Positions 46,744 to 63,471 of a stretch of 64,000 nucleotides of DNA are shown piece by piece. The translations under genes were made by a program, and so were the position numbers. Within the stretch, counting starts at the first letter, position 1; every line of letters begins with the position of its first letter. Source of the DNA: Erythrobacter litoralis HTCC2594 (GTDB lineage Bacteria > Pseudomonadota > Alphaproteobacteria > Sphingomonadales > Sphingomonadaceae); NCBI RefSeq assembly GCF_000013005.1, contig NC_007722.1, forward strand, positions 2,857,501-2,921,500, read 5' to 3'. The notes beneath the pieces are model-generated. The model made no database searches. It was not told where the DNA came from and worked only from the letters and a program-made list of their open reading frames with translations.

Positions 46744-47054
46744 ATCCTAACGCGCTACCGCGACGAGCGATGCCGTGCATTTGCGCCGAGAGATGCCCTG
46801 CGCAGCCAGCGTGATGGCAAGGTTTTCGCTCCCCGCTTTCCTCTGTACCGGTGTGGCCGGCCAACGGGTGGCGCATCCCGCACTGTTTCGCGGATCGGAC
46901 CGCCGAGCGTGATTTCCAGCGTTGTGCTCTCGGTAAATAGGGCTGTGACGGGTTGCTGCCCCCCGCCCCCGCAACGGAAGCAGGCAAGGCGCAAATCCAG
47001 ACGGTCGCCAGGGCGAGCACTGTTCCAACCCTGCCCGTTATCCGTGTGAAGCAT
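46744..47054 (-). pseudogene. Multi-frameshift remnant of an exported protein gene
   Basis: No single reading frame is convincing, but pieces in all three minus-strand frames line up as one broken protein. First comes a signal-peptide-like LALATVWICALPASVAGAGG. In a second frame QQPVTALFTESTTLEITLGG and PIRETVRD follow. In a third, ENLAITLAAQGISRRKCTAS runs to a stop. The pattern recalls a sphingomonad secreted family with GPxxxxVR and LxxRGxxRRxxC motifs (recalled). At least two frameshifts and a lost C-terminus are implied. The rest of the gap to 47204 shows no gene. Confidence 0.4.
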
Positions 47055-47204
47055 TGCTAGGACTGCGACCTAACTTGGTATCGGGATATGGGCCACGCGC
47101 TTGGCGGTCGCGTGAGATGGCCGACAGCCAACCGATGACTGCCAACATATCGATGATGGCGCAGGATTGGACACCGCGCTTCCTTGTGCAATGGCGGGGC
47201 ACCG

Positions 47205-49121
47205 ATGCGCCAGGAATCTGTACAGAACACGGTCTCGCGATTTCGCCAAGACATTCAGGGCCTGCGCGCGATCGCCGTCCTTGCGGTGGTCGCTTTTCAT
47301 GTCGATCCGGAATTGCTGCCTGGAGGTTTTCTCGGCGTCGACATTTTCTTCGTTATATCGGGATATTTGATTACCGGCATATTGATCCGCGAGATCGAGC
47401 GCGAACGCTTCTCCATCGCCAACTTTTACGCCCGTCGCATCGCCCGGCTGTTTCCTGCTCTGCTTGCCATGCTGTCTGTCACCGCTCTCGCTGGCTGGCT
47501 TCTGCTCCCACCTGCTGCACTCGTGGCGCTCGGAGATAGCCTGCCGATGGCCGCAGTCTTCGTGTCGAACCTGCACTTTTCGGACAGGCTGGACTATTTT
47601 GCGCCCGCAGCCGAACTGCAACCCTTGCTCCACACGTGGTCGCTGGCGATCGAGGAGCAATTCTACATCGTCTTCCCGTTCGTACTCGTTGTGGCATCCC
47701 GCTATTCCAACCGGTTGCGCGACGGGTTGATCGTTATCGCGTTCACTTTATCGCTGGCCTTTGCCGTGAGCCTCGCCTTGCGCGGGGGAGACGGATTTTT
47801 CCATGCATTCGCCCGCGCCTACGAGCTGATGGCTGGAGCCCTGATTGCTATCGGGGCAGTGCCCGCATTGCGCAGCCGGGCACAGGCGCAAATCTCGATG
47901 TTCGTCGGCCTTGCTCTTATCCTCGGGTCCTTCGTCATGGTCGACGGAAATGATGCAATTCCCGGCTGGATCAGTCTCGTGCCCTGTGTGGGTTGCGGTC
48001 TCGTGATCATGTCGGGCCGCGACCATTCGTTTGCTGCGCAGGCCATCATTACCAATCGCGTATCGGCCTTCTTCGGCCATATCTCCTACGCGCTCTATCT
48101 TTGGCATTGGCCGATCCTGGTCTACGCCGGGTATCTGACCGGCGGCGTGATGGGGTATGCGGTGCTGTCGGCCTGTGTGCTGTTGGCAATCGTCTTTGCG
48201 ACGTTATCGACGCGCTTCCTCGAGAAACCCATTTTGCGCCAGGAATGGCAGCCGAAACTGGCGCTGCCTTTCGGAATTGCGACGATCGCTATCCTATCCC
48301 TCGCCGGTCATGCTCTTACACAGAGAGACGGACACCCGGACAGGTTCGACCAGCGTAGCCTGGAACTGTTTGCAGCTGCATCGGACTATTCGCCTTATCG
48401 CGAACGATGCCACTATCCGGGTTCCGGCGTGTGGACCTATGACGACCGCTGTCGCATCGGCGGGAATGGCGAACAAGCGATCGCAGTCTGGGGCGATAGT
48501 TTCGGGGTCGAACTGGCCGCCGCCCTCGCCGACGCCCAAGGCGAAGCCGGACACGCGGTCCTGCCGCTCACCGCTTCAAGCTGTCCGCCGGCGCTCGATC
48601 GATCCCCGAACACGCCCGGTGCATGTGCGGCATTCAATCGAGCTGTGCTGGCCGGACTGAGCAGCGATGCATCGGTCCGCACCGTGGTTCTGTTCGTGCA
48701 TTACCGCGCAAAGGAATATAGTTTCTGGCAACCCGCCGAGATGCTTTCGGCGGCTGCTGCGCTGCGGCGGGCGGGTAAGGAAGTGCTGATAATCGAGCCT
48801 GTTCCAACCTATCATGTGCCGGTGCCCGATGCGCTGGGCATCGCGCATCGCCTCGGGCGCGACCTCGCCGCAATCGGCGTTGAACGCGTTACGCATGTGC
48901 GCGACGTCGAGGAGCTGAGATCCAGCTTGAAACAGGGCGCGAAAAGGGCGGATATTCGGATCATCGATCCTCTTCCCGTTCTCTGCTCCGTCGACAGGTG
49001 TCATATGGCGCTGGCCGACGGGCGTGTCGCCTATTTCGATTCGGAGCATCTCAGCATGAGGGCCGCACGCAAACTCGTGGCTGAAACCGCCCTTGCGCAC
49101 TTGCAGCCGTCCGATCCTTGA
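47205..49121 (+). CDS. OafA/YrhL-type acyltransferase with SGNH domain
   Basis: A 638-residue membrane acyltransferase that modifies surface polysaccharides. The N-terminal acyltransferase-3 domain (~10 helices, residues 10-370) starts FRQDIQGLRAIAVLAVVAFH (catalytic His region), then GGFLGVDIFFVISGYLITGI, and contains HTWSLAIEEQFYIVFP and ISYALYLWHWPILVYAGY. The C-terminal SGNH domain has the nucleophile block AIAVWGDSFGVEL and the late FDSEHLSMRAARKL (DxxH). O-acetylation of LPS O-antigen or exopolysaccharide is the usual role. The ATG at 47205 is chosen; a TTG seven codons upstream is possible. No polysaccharide genes are adjacent. Confidence 0.93.
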   Translation: MRQESVQNTVSRFRQDIQGLRAIAVLAVVAFHVDPELLPGGFLGVDIFFVISGYLITGILIREIERERFSIANFYARRIARLFPALLAMLSVTALAGWLLLPPAALVALGDSLPMAAVFVSNLHFSDRLDYFAPAAELQPLLHTWSLAIEEQFYIVFPFVLVVASRYSNRLRDGLIVIAFTLSLAFAVSLALRGGDGFFHAFARAYELMAGALIAIGAVPALRSRAQAQISMFVGLALILGSFVMVDGNDAIPGWISLVPCVGCGLVIMSGRDHSFAAQAIITNRVSAFFGHISYALYLWHWPILVYAGYLTGGVMGYAVLSACVLLAIVFATLSTRFLEKPILRQEWQPKLALPFGIATIAILSLAGHALTQRDGHPDRFDQRSLELFAAASDYSPYRERCHYPGSGVWTYDDRCRIGGNGEQAIAVWGDSFGVELAAALADAQGEAGHAVLPLTASSCPPALDRSPNTPGACAAFNRAVLAGLSSDASVRTVVLFVHYRAKEYSFWQPAEMLSAAAALRRAGKEVLIIEPVPTYHVPVPDALGIAHRLGRDLAAIGVERVTHVRDVEELRSSLKQGAKRADIRIIDPLPVLCSVDRCHMALADGRVAYFDSEHLSMRAARKLVAETALAHLQPSDP

Positions 49122-49163
49122 TATCCGGACGATGCGAGCGAACGGCACCGGCTGACGCAAGGT

Positions 49164-49192
49164 TTGACACGCGCCGCGCCAATTCCTACATA
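49164..49192 (+). promoter_or_regulatory. Sigma-70-type promoter for rpoB-rpoC
   Basis: TTGACA (49164-49169), 17 bases, TACATA (49187-49192). This good housekeeping promoter gives a ~235-base leader before rpoB at 49434. The leader (49200-49433) shows no gene but has a small GC hairpin before CTTTTT near 49330, possibly an attenuator. It indicates that rpoBC is transcribed independently of rplJL. Confidence 0.65.
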
Positions 49193-49433
49193 CCCCTCAG
49201 CCGCTCGCTTCGAGCAAGGCCGATTCATGCGCGGGAATCGACCTAAGGACGGAAGCAGCGGGCTCCATAATCGCGACGCTTTGTTGAAGCTGCAGTTCCG
49301 CCGCCGGTATCGGTGCGCTCCACCTGCGGCCTTTTTGCGTCCCGGTAATGGCCCATTCTCGCGTTCCGAAATCAGTTTTCAGCCGGCGGCAGCATGAACC
49401 GCCGGTGCATTTGAGAAGAGGCGACACTCCTCC

Positions 49434-53624
<4,191 letters not shown>

Positions 53625-53640
53625 ACAAGGAGGCGTGGGA

Positions 53641-53662
53641 AGCCTCGCTTTCGGGCGAGGCT
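53641..53662 (+). other. Hairpin in the rpoB-FkbM gap
   Basis: AGCCTCGC (53641-53648) pairs with GCGAGGCT (53655-53662) around TTTCGG, 17 bases after the rpoB stop. There is no T-tract, so it is more likely an RNA processing or stability element than a terminator. Confidence 0.55.
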
Positions 53663-53674
53663 GCCAACGGTGAG

Positions 53675-54469
53675 ATGCGTATCAGCAGGATGATTCGAAA
53701 CCTGGCCGGTTCACAGGGCCTCATCATTCGGCGCGAGCCGGATGGTGCGCCCCTGCGCGCCATGCTGGCGGGTCTCCATCCGGTGCGCACCGAGCACGAT
53801 CTCGTCCGCCTCGGCGGAGAGGCCGACGGGGGCTATCTGGTCCCCGACGATCTCGACGGGATTGCCGCCGTGTTCTCGCCGGGCGTCGACCGGACTGCCG
53901 GGTTCGAACGCGATTGCATCGCCCTCGGGATGAAAAGCTTCCAGGCCGACGGTTCGATCGAGCGCTCGCCGCTGCAAGACGATGCCAATGACTTCCTGGC
54001 GAAGTTCATCGGCATCGAAAACAGCGATGAGACGATCACGCTCGACGATTGGGTGGCCGCCAAGGCACCCGGTTTGGACGATCTGCTGTTGCAGATGGAT
54101 ATCGAAGGTCACGAGTGGCTGGCGCTGGCGCAGGTCAGCGACGCAGTGCTCAGTCGGTTCCGTGTCGTCGTGCTGGAACTGCATCATCTGGATGCGCTGG
54201 CGACCGACTTCGGCCGCACGCTGATGCAGCCGGTGATCCAGCGCCTGACGCGGCATTTCGATGTCGTCCATATGCACGCCAACAATCACGGCAATGCAGT
54301 GGTGACGCGCGAGGGCGAATTGCTCGAGCTCGTCGAGGTTACGCTGCTGCGCAAGGATCGCTCGACCACGCGCGAACCGGTCACGCAGCTGCCGCATCCG
54401 CTGGACCGCGACAATGTCCCCGACAGGCCGCCGATCCAGCTGCCGCCCACACTATCCGGAATACCCTGA
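53675..54469 (+). CDS. FkbM family SAM-dependent methyltransferase
   Basis: A 264-residue protein with FkbM-type features: an N-terminal LVRLGGEADGGYLVPDDLDG and the central LDDLLLQMDIEGHEWLALAQ, where DIEGHE is the family core (DxEGxE), then FRVVVLELHHLDAL. The standard SAM motif I is weak (AVFSPGVDRTAGFERDCIAL). FkbM members usually O-methylate sugars or polyketides; the target here is unknown. The striking point is its place between rpoB and rpoC, 50 bases after one and 71 before the other, so it should be transcribed with RNA polymerase. The Pro-rich C-terminus (PPIQLPPTLSGIP) looks flexible. Confidence 0.85.
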   Translation: MRISRMIRNLAGSQGLIIRREPDGAPLRAMLAGLHPVRTEHDLVRLGGEADGGYLVPDDLDGIAAVFSPGVDRTAGFERDCIALGMKSFQADGSIERSPLQDDANDFLAKFIGIENSDETITLDDWVAAKAPGLDDLLLQMDIEGHEWLALAQVSDAVLSRFRVVVLELHHLDALATDFGRTLMQPVIQRLTRHFDVVHMHANNHGNAVVTREGELLELVEVTLLRKDRSTTREPVTQLPHPLDRDNVPDRPPIQLPPTLSGIP

Positions 54470-54540
54470 CCGATTAACGCCGCCCGCCAGATACAGAATT
54501 CAAAGCCGCCGCAAGGCGCATCAGGAACCGAAGAAACGCC

Positions 54541-58857
<4,317 letters not shown>

Positions 58858-58880
58858 GTTTCGGCAAACACGCACAGGAA

Positions 58881-58909
58881 GCCCCGCGGGAGCGATCCCG
58901 CGGGGCTTT
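58881..58909 (+). terminator. Rho-independent terminator after rpoC
   Basis: GCCCCGCGGGA (58881-58891) pairs exactly with TCCCGCGGGGC (58896-58906) around GCGA, followed by TTTCCTTT. It ends the rpoB-FkbM-rpoC unit. Confidence 0.9.
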
Positions 58910-58952
58910 CCTTTGCAGCTTGCATTCAGATCGACAGGCGTAAATCGAGCCC

Positions 58953-59783
58953 ATGAAAACGGTCGCAGTCTTCATCGCTCTCCTGCTTGGGGCGGCGCTT
59001 CCCGCGGGATGCGCTCCTGCCGCGGAGGAAGAGAGCCGGACCGAGGTGCCCGCGGCTGCCGACCCGGCGGCGCCGGACCTGACGGGCCATTATCGCATCT
59101 ACAGCTTGGGCGAGGGCGACGAATTGTCCTTCCCGATCGACATTTCCGCCCATGAAAGCGGCATCTGGTGGGAGCCGGGCTGCGCCGGCCAGGGGCTCTC
59201 TTACCGTTCGGCGGGCGAGGGCAAGGTCGAATTCTACGGTCCGACAGCCGATACACCGCAAATCGTTTGCGATATCGGATTTCCGGAGGAGCTGCCGCGC
59301 GTCTGGGATGCATTGGAAGGCGTCCATAGCGTCAGCCGGGAAAGCGACCGTTCGATCCGCCTTGGAGAAGGCGAGGCGCAGATCGTGCTGGAGCCGACCA
59401 CCGATCCGGTACCCGATACGCTTGCCGGCAAATGGCGCGTCGAAGAGATCGACGGACTCTCCACCGAAGGCATGCGAAGGATGCAATTCACCGCCGACGA
59501 AACCGAGATCTGGTGGGAGCCGCGCTGCGCCGGCTTCGTCCAGCCCTATCGTCTGAAAGGGCGCCGCATCGATATCGGCCCCGAACAGCGTCCGCCGGCA
59601 CCGCCGCGGCCGCCGTCGGCCGATCCGCTGCCGCCGCCGCCACCGGTCTGCACCATCGGGTTGCCGCCCTATCTCGCCGATGCGCGCACCGCGTTGCTGG
59701 CCGCCGAGACCATCCGGCGCGACAATCGCAACCATCTCGTTATAGCGGGCGGCGGGCACTACATCGTGCTGGCGAAGCGCTAG
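58953..59783 (+). CDS. Predicted lipoprotein with two IWWEPxCAG repeats
   Basis: A 276-residue predicted lipoprotein I do not recognise. The signal peptide ends with the lipobox PAGC (Cys20). Two similar modules follow: one with SGIWWEPGCAGQGLSYR (around residues 67-84) and VCDIGFPEELPRVWDALEGV, and one with TEIWWEPRCAGFVQPYR (~185-201) and VCTIGLPPYLADARTALLAA. Each module holds a Cys pair that could form a disulfide. A Pro-rich insert (RPPAPPRPPSADPLPPPPP) lies in the second module. The duplicated fold may bind a small ligand or lipid. It lies between rpoC and gltX on the same strand, after the rpoC terminator. Confidence 0.8.
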   Translation: MKTVAVFIALLLGAALPAGCAPAAEEESRTEVPAAADPAAPDLTGHYRIYSLGEGDELSFPIDISAHESGIWWEPGCAGQGLSYRSAGEGKVEFYGPTADTPQIVCDIGFPEELPRVWDALEGVHSVSRESDRSIRLGEGEAQIVLEPTTDPVPDTLAGKWRVEEIDGLSTEGMRRMQFTADETEIWWEPRCAGFVQPYRLKGRRIDIGPEQRPPAPPRPPSADPLPPPPPVCTIGLPPYLADARTALLAAETIRRDNRNHLVIAGGGHYIVLAKR

Positions 59784-59825
59784 TTCGGCTCGCCTTCACG
59801 GCCCCGCTCGGCTAGGGCGCTGCGC

Positions 59826-61184
59826 ATGACCACGACACGTTTCGCCCCCTCTCCGACCGGCCGCCTACACGTCGGGAATATCCGCACCGCTCTGCACAAC
59901 TGGATGCTTGCCAAGAAACATGGCGGACGCTTCCTGCTGCGCATCGACGATACCGATGCCGAGCGGTCGAAAGAGGAATATGTCCACGCGATCCGGGCCG
60001 ATCTGGCGTGGCTCGGGTTGGAGCCGGATGGCGAGGAGCGTCAATCGGAACGGCTGGAACATTACGAGGCGGCGTTTGAAGCGCTGAAAGCGGCGGGGCG
60101 GGTCTACCCGGCCTACGAGACCGCGCAGGAGCTGGAGCTCAAGCGCAAAATCCAGCTGGGTCGCGGGCTACCGCCAATCTACGACCGCGCGGCGCTGAAG
60201 CTGAGCGACGACGAACGCGCAGCGAAGGAAGCGCAGGGTATTGCACCGCACTGGCGCTTCAAGCTCGACCACGACGTGCCGATCACGTGGGAGGACCGCG
60301 TGCGCGGGCCGCAAAAGTTCGATCCCGCACAGCTCTCCGATCCGGTCATCCGCCGCGCCGACGGCAGCTGGCTCTACATGTTGCCGAGCGCTGTCGACGA
60401 TATCGACATGGGCATCACCCATGTGCTGCGCGGCGAAGACCATGTCTCCAACACCGCCGTGCAAATTCAGATGTTTACCGCGCTTTTTGCTGCGCAACAT
60501 GACGCGCAACAAAGCCCACCGGAATTCGCGCACGAGGCGCTGCTGGTCGGCAAGGAAGGCAAGCTGTCAAAGCGGCTCGGCTCGCTCGGCTGCGATGCTT
60601 TCCGCGAGCGCGGGATCGAGCCCGAGGCGCTGGTCGCGATGCTGGCACGGCTCGGCACGTCGCAGCCGGTGGAGCCGATTGCCGACCGACAGGTACTGCT
60701 CGATACGTTTGATCTCTCGACCTTCGGGCGCGCGCCCGCCAAGTTCGACGATGCCGAGCTTGAGCGGGTCAATACCGCCATCGTTCACGCAATGGACTTC
60801 GAGCAGGTGAAGCAACGCTTGCCCGAAGGTATCGACGCCGCAGGCTGGCATGCGATCCAGCCCAACCTCGCGACTGTCGACGAAGCGGGCGAATGGTGGC
60901 GGCTGGTGACAGGGCCGATCGAGCAGCCCGAGTTCTCCGATGAAGATCGCGCCTATCTCGCCGAAGCCGCGGAGACGCTCGCTTGGGACGACGATCCATG
61001 GGGCACTCTGACCGCAAAGCTCAAGGATAGCACCGGCCGCAAGGGGAAGGCGCTATTCCTGCCGCTCCGCCAGGCGCTCACCGGCATGAACCACGGACCC
61101 GACATGGGCGAGCTGCTTCCACTGATTGGAGAGGAAGAAGCGCGGGCGCGGTTGCAGAGCGCCGCCGATCAACGCGGCGGTTAA
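59826..61184 (+). CDS. gltX: Glutamyl-tRNA synthetase
   Basis: A 452-residue class I synthetase. The HIGH-type motif is FAPSPTGRLHVGNIRTALHN and the KMSKS-type motif is GKEGKLSKRLGS. Between them lie FLLRIDDTDAERSKEEYVHA and ITHVLRGEDHVSNTAVQIQM. The C-terminal helical anticodon-binding part ends KALFLPLRQALTGMNHGPDM. Alphaproteobacteria often carry two GltX paralogs, one charging tRNA-Gln with Glu for GatCAB, so this copy may be one of two; the other is not in this window. Its stop is 43 bases from the convergent pyk stop. Confidence 0.96.
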   Translation: MTTTRFAPSPTGRLHVGNIRTALHNWMLAKKHGGRFLLRIDDTDAERSKEEYVHAIRADLAWLGLEPDGEERQSERLEHYEAAFEALKAAGRVYPAYETAQELELKRKIQLGRGLPPIYDRAALKLSDDERAAKEAQGIAPHWRFKLDHDVPITWEDRVRGPQKFDPAQLSDPVIRRADGSWLYMLPSAVDDIDMGITHVLRGEDHVSNTAVQIQMFTALFAAQHDAQQSPPEFAHEALLVGKEGKLSKRLGSLGCDAFRERGIEPEALVAMLARLGTSQPVEPIADRQVLLDTFDLSTFGRAPAKFDDAELERVNTAIVHAMDFEQVKQRLPEGIDAAGWHAIQPNLATVDEAGEWWRLVTGPIEQPEFSDEDRAYLAEAAETLAWDDDPWGTLTAKLKDSTGRKGKALFLPLRQALTGMNHGPDMGELLPLIGEEEARARLQSAADQRGG

Positions 61185-61227
61185 GTATTCGAGAGTCTGC
61201 GCGGGAAGTGACAGCGCGGCTCTGCCG

Positions 61228-62691
61228 TCATCCGCCGTGCTTCTCCAGCTCGTCGCCGGCCAGCGTCACGACGTGCAGCAGATTGGTGCTGCCCGGGGTC
61301 CCGAACGGTACACCGGCAAGGGCAATGAGCTTGCTGCCCGCTTTACCGAAGCCATGGCGCAAAGCCATGCGTTTGCCTTTGGCGATCATCTCTTCGAAAC
61401 TGCCGATATCCTTGGTCGCCACGGCGTGAGCGCCCCAGAGCAGCCCTAACCGCCGAGCCGTGCGCATATGCGGGGTCAGCACCAGCATCGGTACCGAGGG
61501 ACGCTCGCGCGCGACGCGGCGGGCGGTCGAGCCGCTGCCGGTGAACACCGTGACGGCGCTGATCGGCACGGTATCGGCGATGGTCATGCAGGCATGCGCC
61601 AGCGCATCGGCGGTGGTCGGATCGGGCGGTGTATCGAGCAGCCGCACGCGCTCGACATAGCCGGGATCGCGCTCCACCTGCTGGGCGATCTTGTGCATGA
61701 TGGTGACCGCTTCCTCGGGCCATTCCCCCGCAGCCGTCTCCGCGCTCAGCATGACCGCGTCGGCCCCGTCATAGACCGCGTTTGCGACATCGGAGACTTC
61801 CGCGCGCGTCGGGGCGGGGCTTTCGATCATGCTTTCCAGCATCTGCGTTGCGACGATTACCGGTTTGCCCTTGAGCCGGGTGGCATTGACGATCTTCTTC
61901 TGCAGCGGCGGCACTTCCTGCGGCTCCAGTTCGACGCCCAAGTCACCGCGCGCGACCATGATGCCGTCGGACATCTCGATCAGCTCATCCAGCCGGCGCA
62001 CTGCCATCGGCTTTTCGATCTTGGCGCACAGCGCGCCCTTGCCGCCCATCAGCTTGCGCGCTTCGGCCAGGTCTTCAGGCCGCTGGACGAAGCTGAGCCC
62101 GATCCAGTCCGCGCCGTTCTCCATCGCAAACGCCAGATCCTTGCGATCCTTCTCGGTCAAAGCCGGAATCGGGATTTCGGCATCCGGCACGTTGACACCC
62201 TTGCGGTCCGAGATCACGCCGCCGACTTCGGCCGAACAGAATATCCGCTCGTCATCGGCTTCCTTGACCTTGAGCCGGATCTTGCCGTCATTGATCAGCA
62301 GGCGGTCGCCCTTGCTGAGAAGCCCGAACAGCTCGGGATGCGGGAGCTCGACGCGGGTCTCGTCGCCCGGCTCGGGATTGCGATCGAGCGTGAAATGACC
62401 CGAGTGACGGATGACCGCCTTGCCGTCCCTGAATTTCCCGACGCGCAGTTTGGGGCCCTGGAGGTCGCACAGGATCGCGACCGGGCGATAGAATTCGCGT
62501 TCCAGCTCGCGGATCGCCTTGATCGTTTCGGCATGGGTGGCGTGATCGCCATGGCTCATGTTGACGCGGAAGGCGTCTGCACCGGCCTTGAACAGGCGGC
62601 GGAGCATCTCGGGTTCGCGGCTGGCGGGGCCGACGGTGGCGAGGATTTTGACCTTGCGACCCCGTGGATCAATCTTGGTATGATCGGACAT
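61228..62691 (-). CDS. pyk: Pyruvate kinase
   Basis: A 487-residue glycolytic enzyme converting phosphoenolpyruvate and ADP to pyruvate and ATP. Motifs: KILATVGPASREPEMLRRLF, FRVNMSHGDHATHAETIKAI, ILCDLQGPKLRVGKF, the active-site CAKIEKPMAV with metal-binding MVARGDLGVELE, and the signature VIVATQMLESMIESPAPTRA then EVSDVANAVYDGADAVMLSA. The start ATG at 62691 follows the usual N-terminus. It is divergent from the DUF1244 gene with a 49-base gap. Confidence 0.97.
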   Translation of the reverse strand: MSDHTKIDPRGRKVKILATVGPASREPEMLRRLFKAGADAFRVNMSHGDHATHAETIKAIRELEREFYRPVAILCDLQGPKLRVGKFRDGKAVIRHSGHFTLDRNPEPGDETRVELPHPELFGLLSKGDRLLINDGKIRLKVKEADDERIFCSAEVGGVISDRKGVNVPDAEIPIPALTEKDRKDLAFAMENGADWIGLSFVQRPEDLAEARKLMGGKGALCAKIEKPMAVRRLDELIEMSDGIMVARGDLGVELEPQEVPPLQKKIVNATRLKGKPVIVATQMLESMIESPAPTRAEVSDVANAVYDGADAVMLSAETAAGEWPEEAVTIMHKIAQQVERDPGYVERVRLLDTPPDPTTADALAHACMTIADTVPISAVTVFTGSGSTARRVARERPSVPMLVLTPHMRTARRLGLLWGAHAVATKDIGSFEEMIAKGKRMALRHGFGKAGSKLIALAGVPFGTPGSTNLLHVVTLAGDELEKHGG

Positions 62692-62740
62692 GGACTGACG
62701 CTATGACACAGCGGTGTTGCAACTCAAGGAAATGGTTTCA

Positions 62741-63061
62741 ATGGATACGAATGCACCCGACCCGCTCGATGCGTTGGACGACGAAGTGGCCGCCGCCGCT
62801 TTCCGCCGGCTGGTGCGCCACCTGCGCCATCGTTACGACGCCCAGAATATCGAGCTGATGGGGCTGGCGGGCTTCTGCCGCAACTGCTTGGCCGACTGGA
62901 TCCGCGACGCAGGCTATGGCGGCGACAAGGCCGCAGCGCGCGAGCTCATTCACGGTATGCCGATGGACGAATGGAAGGCGACAAAGCAGATGCCCGCGAC
63001 GGAGGAGCAGCTTGCCGCGATGGAGGCGAGCCTCGCCAGAAACGCGCCCGATCTTCGCTGA
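62741..63061 (+). CDS. DUF1244 family protein
   Basis: A 106-residue cytoplasmic protein of unknown function, conserved across proteobacteria. The core is LDDEVAAAAFRRLVRHLRHR then NIELMGLAGFCRNCLADWIR, with the diagnostic FCRNCL cysteine pair, and the tail GMPMDEWKATKQMPATEEQL. The ATG at 62741 is chosen because AAGGA lies ten bases upstream; an ATG three codons earlier is too close to that site. It is divergent from pyk and about 100 bases before gapR on the same strand. Confidence 0.9.
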   Translation: MDTNAPDPLDALDDEVAAAAFRRLVRHLRHRYDAQNIELMGLAGFCRNCLADWIRDAGYGGDKAAARELIHGMPMDEWKATKQMPATEEQLAAMEASLARNAPDLR

Positions 63062-63163
63062 AGGATTTTTTGGCGGGGGACGGTTTCGCTTCGGCGCGAG
63101 CGCCGCTATCGCAAATCCATCTCGCCCGTGCGGCGATTCTCACATCACCGGAGACAGATTTAC

Positions 63164-63400
63164 ATGGCTGAAGCCACCGACGACCGCCTGCGCCTGCTGA
63201 TCGAGCGCATCGAACGCCTCGAGGAAGAAAAGAAGGGCATCGCCGACGATATCCGCGATGTCTATGCCGAAGCCAAGGCGGTCGGCTACGATCCCAAGAT
63301 CATGCGCCAGGTCGTCCGCCTGCGGAAAATGAAGCCCGACGATCGCAGCGAGCAGGAAACGATCCTCGAAACCTACAAGGCCGCACTCGGTATGGGCTGA
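63164..63400 (+). CDS. gapR: Nucleoid-associated protein GapR (DUF2312)
   Basis: A 78-residue DNA-binding protein. GapR encircles overtwisted (positively supercoiled) AT-rich DNA ahead of polymerases and stimulates topoisomerases; in Caulobacter it affects cell-cycle progression. The sequence [20 protein letters not shown] with [20 protein letters not shown] and [32 protein letters not shown] split over its length matches the DUF2312 pattern. The start is the ATG at 63164; an upstream in-frame ATG lacks a site. It is the second cell-cycle/chromosome protein in the window after CtrA. Confidence 0.92.
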   Translation: MAEATDDRLRLLIERIERLEEEKKGIADDIRDVYAEAKAVGYDPKIMRQVVRLRKMKPDDRSEQETILETYKAALGMG

Positions 63401-63471
63401 TGCGCTGGCGCGACGAGGCGCCGGAACAGGAAGGCGAATCAAGCGGTTGAGGGGGTGAAAGGAGTTTCGCC

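Noticed and set aside
49245..49270. GGAAGCAGC resembling the SRP RNA tetraloop region
   Set aside because: The flanking bases do not form the required stem and the stretch lies in the rpoB leader; chance match.
63400..63450. A 16-codon frame overlapping the gapR stop (TGATG)
   Set aside because: Too short, no recognisable motif; the purine-rich stretch downstream serves the SDR gene.
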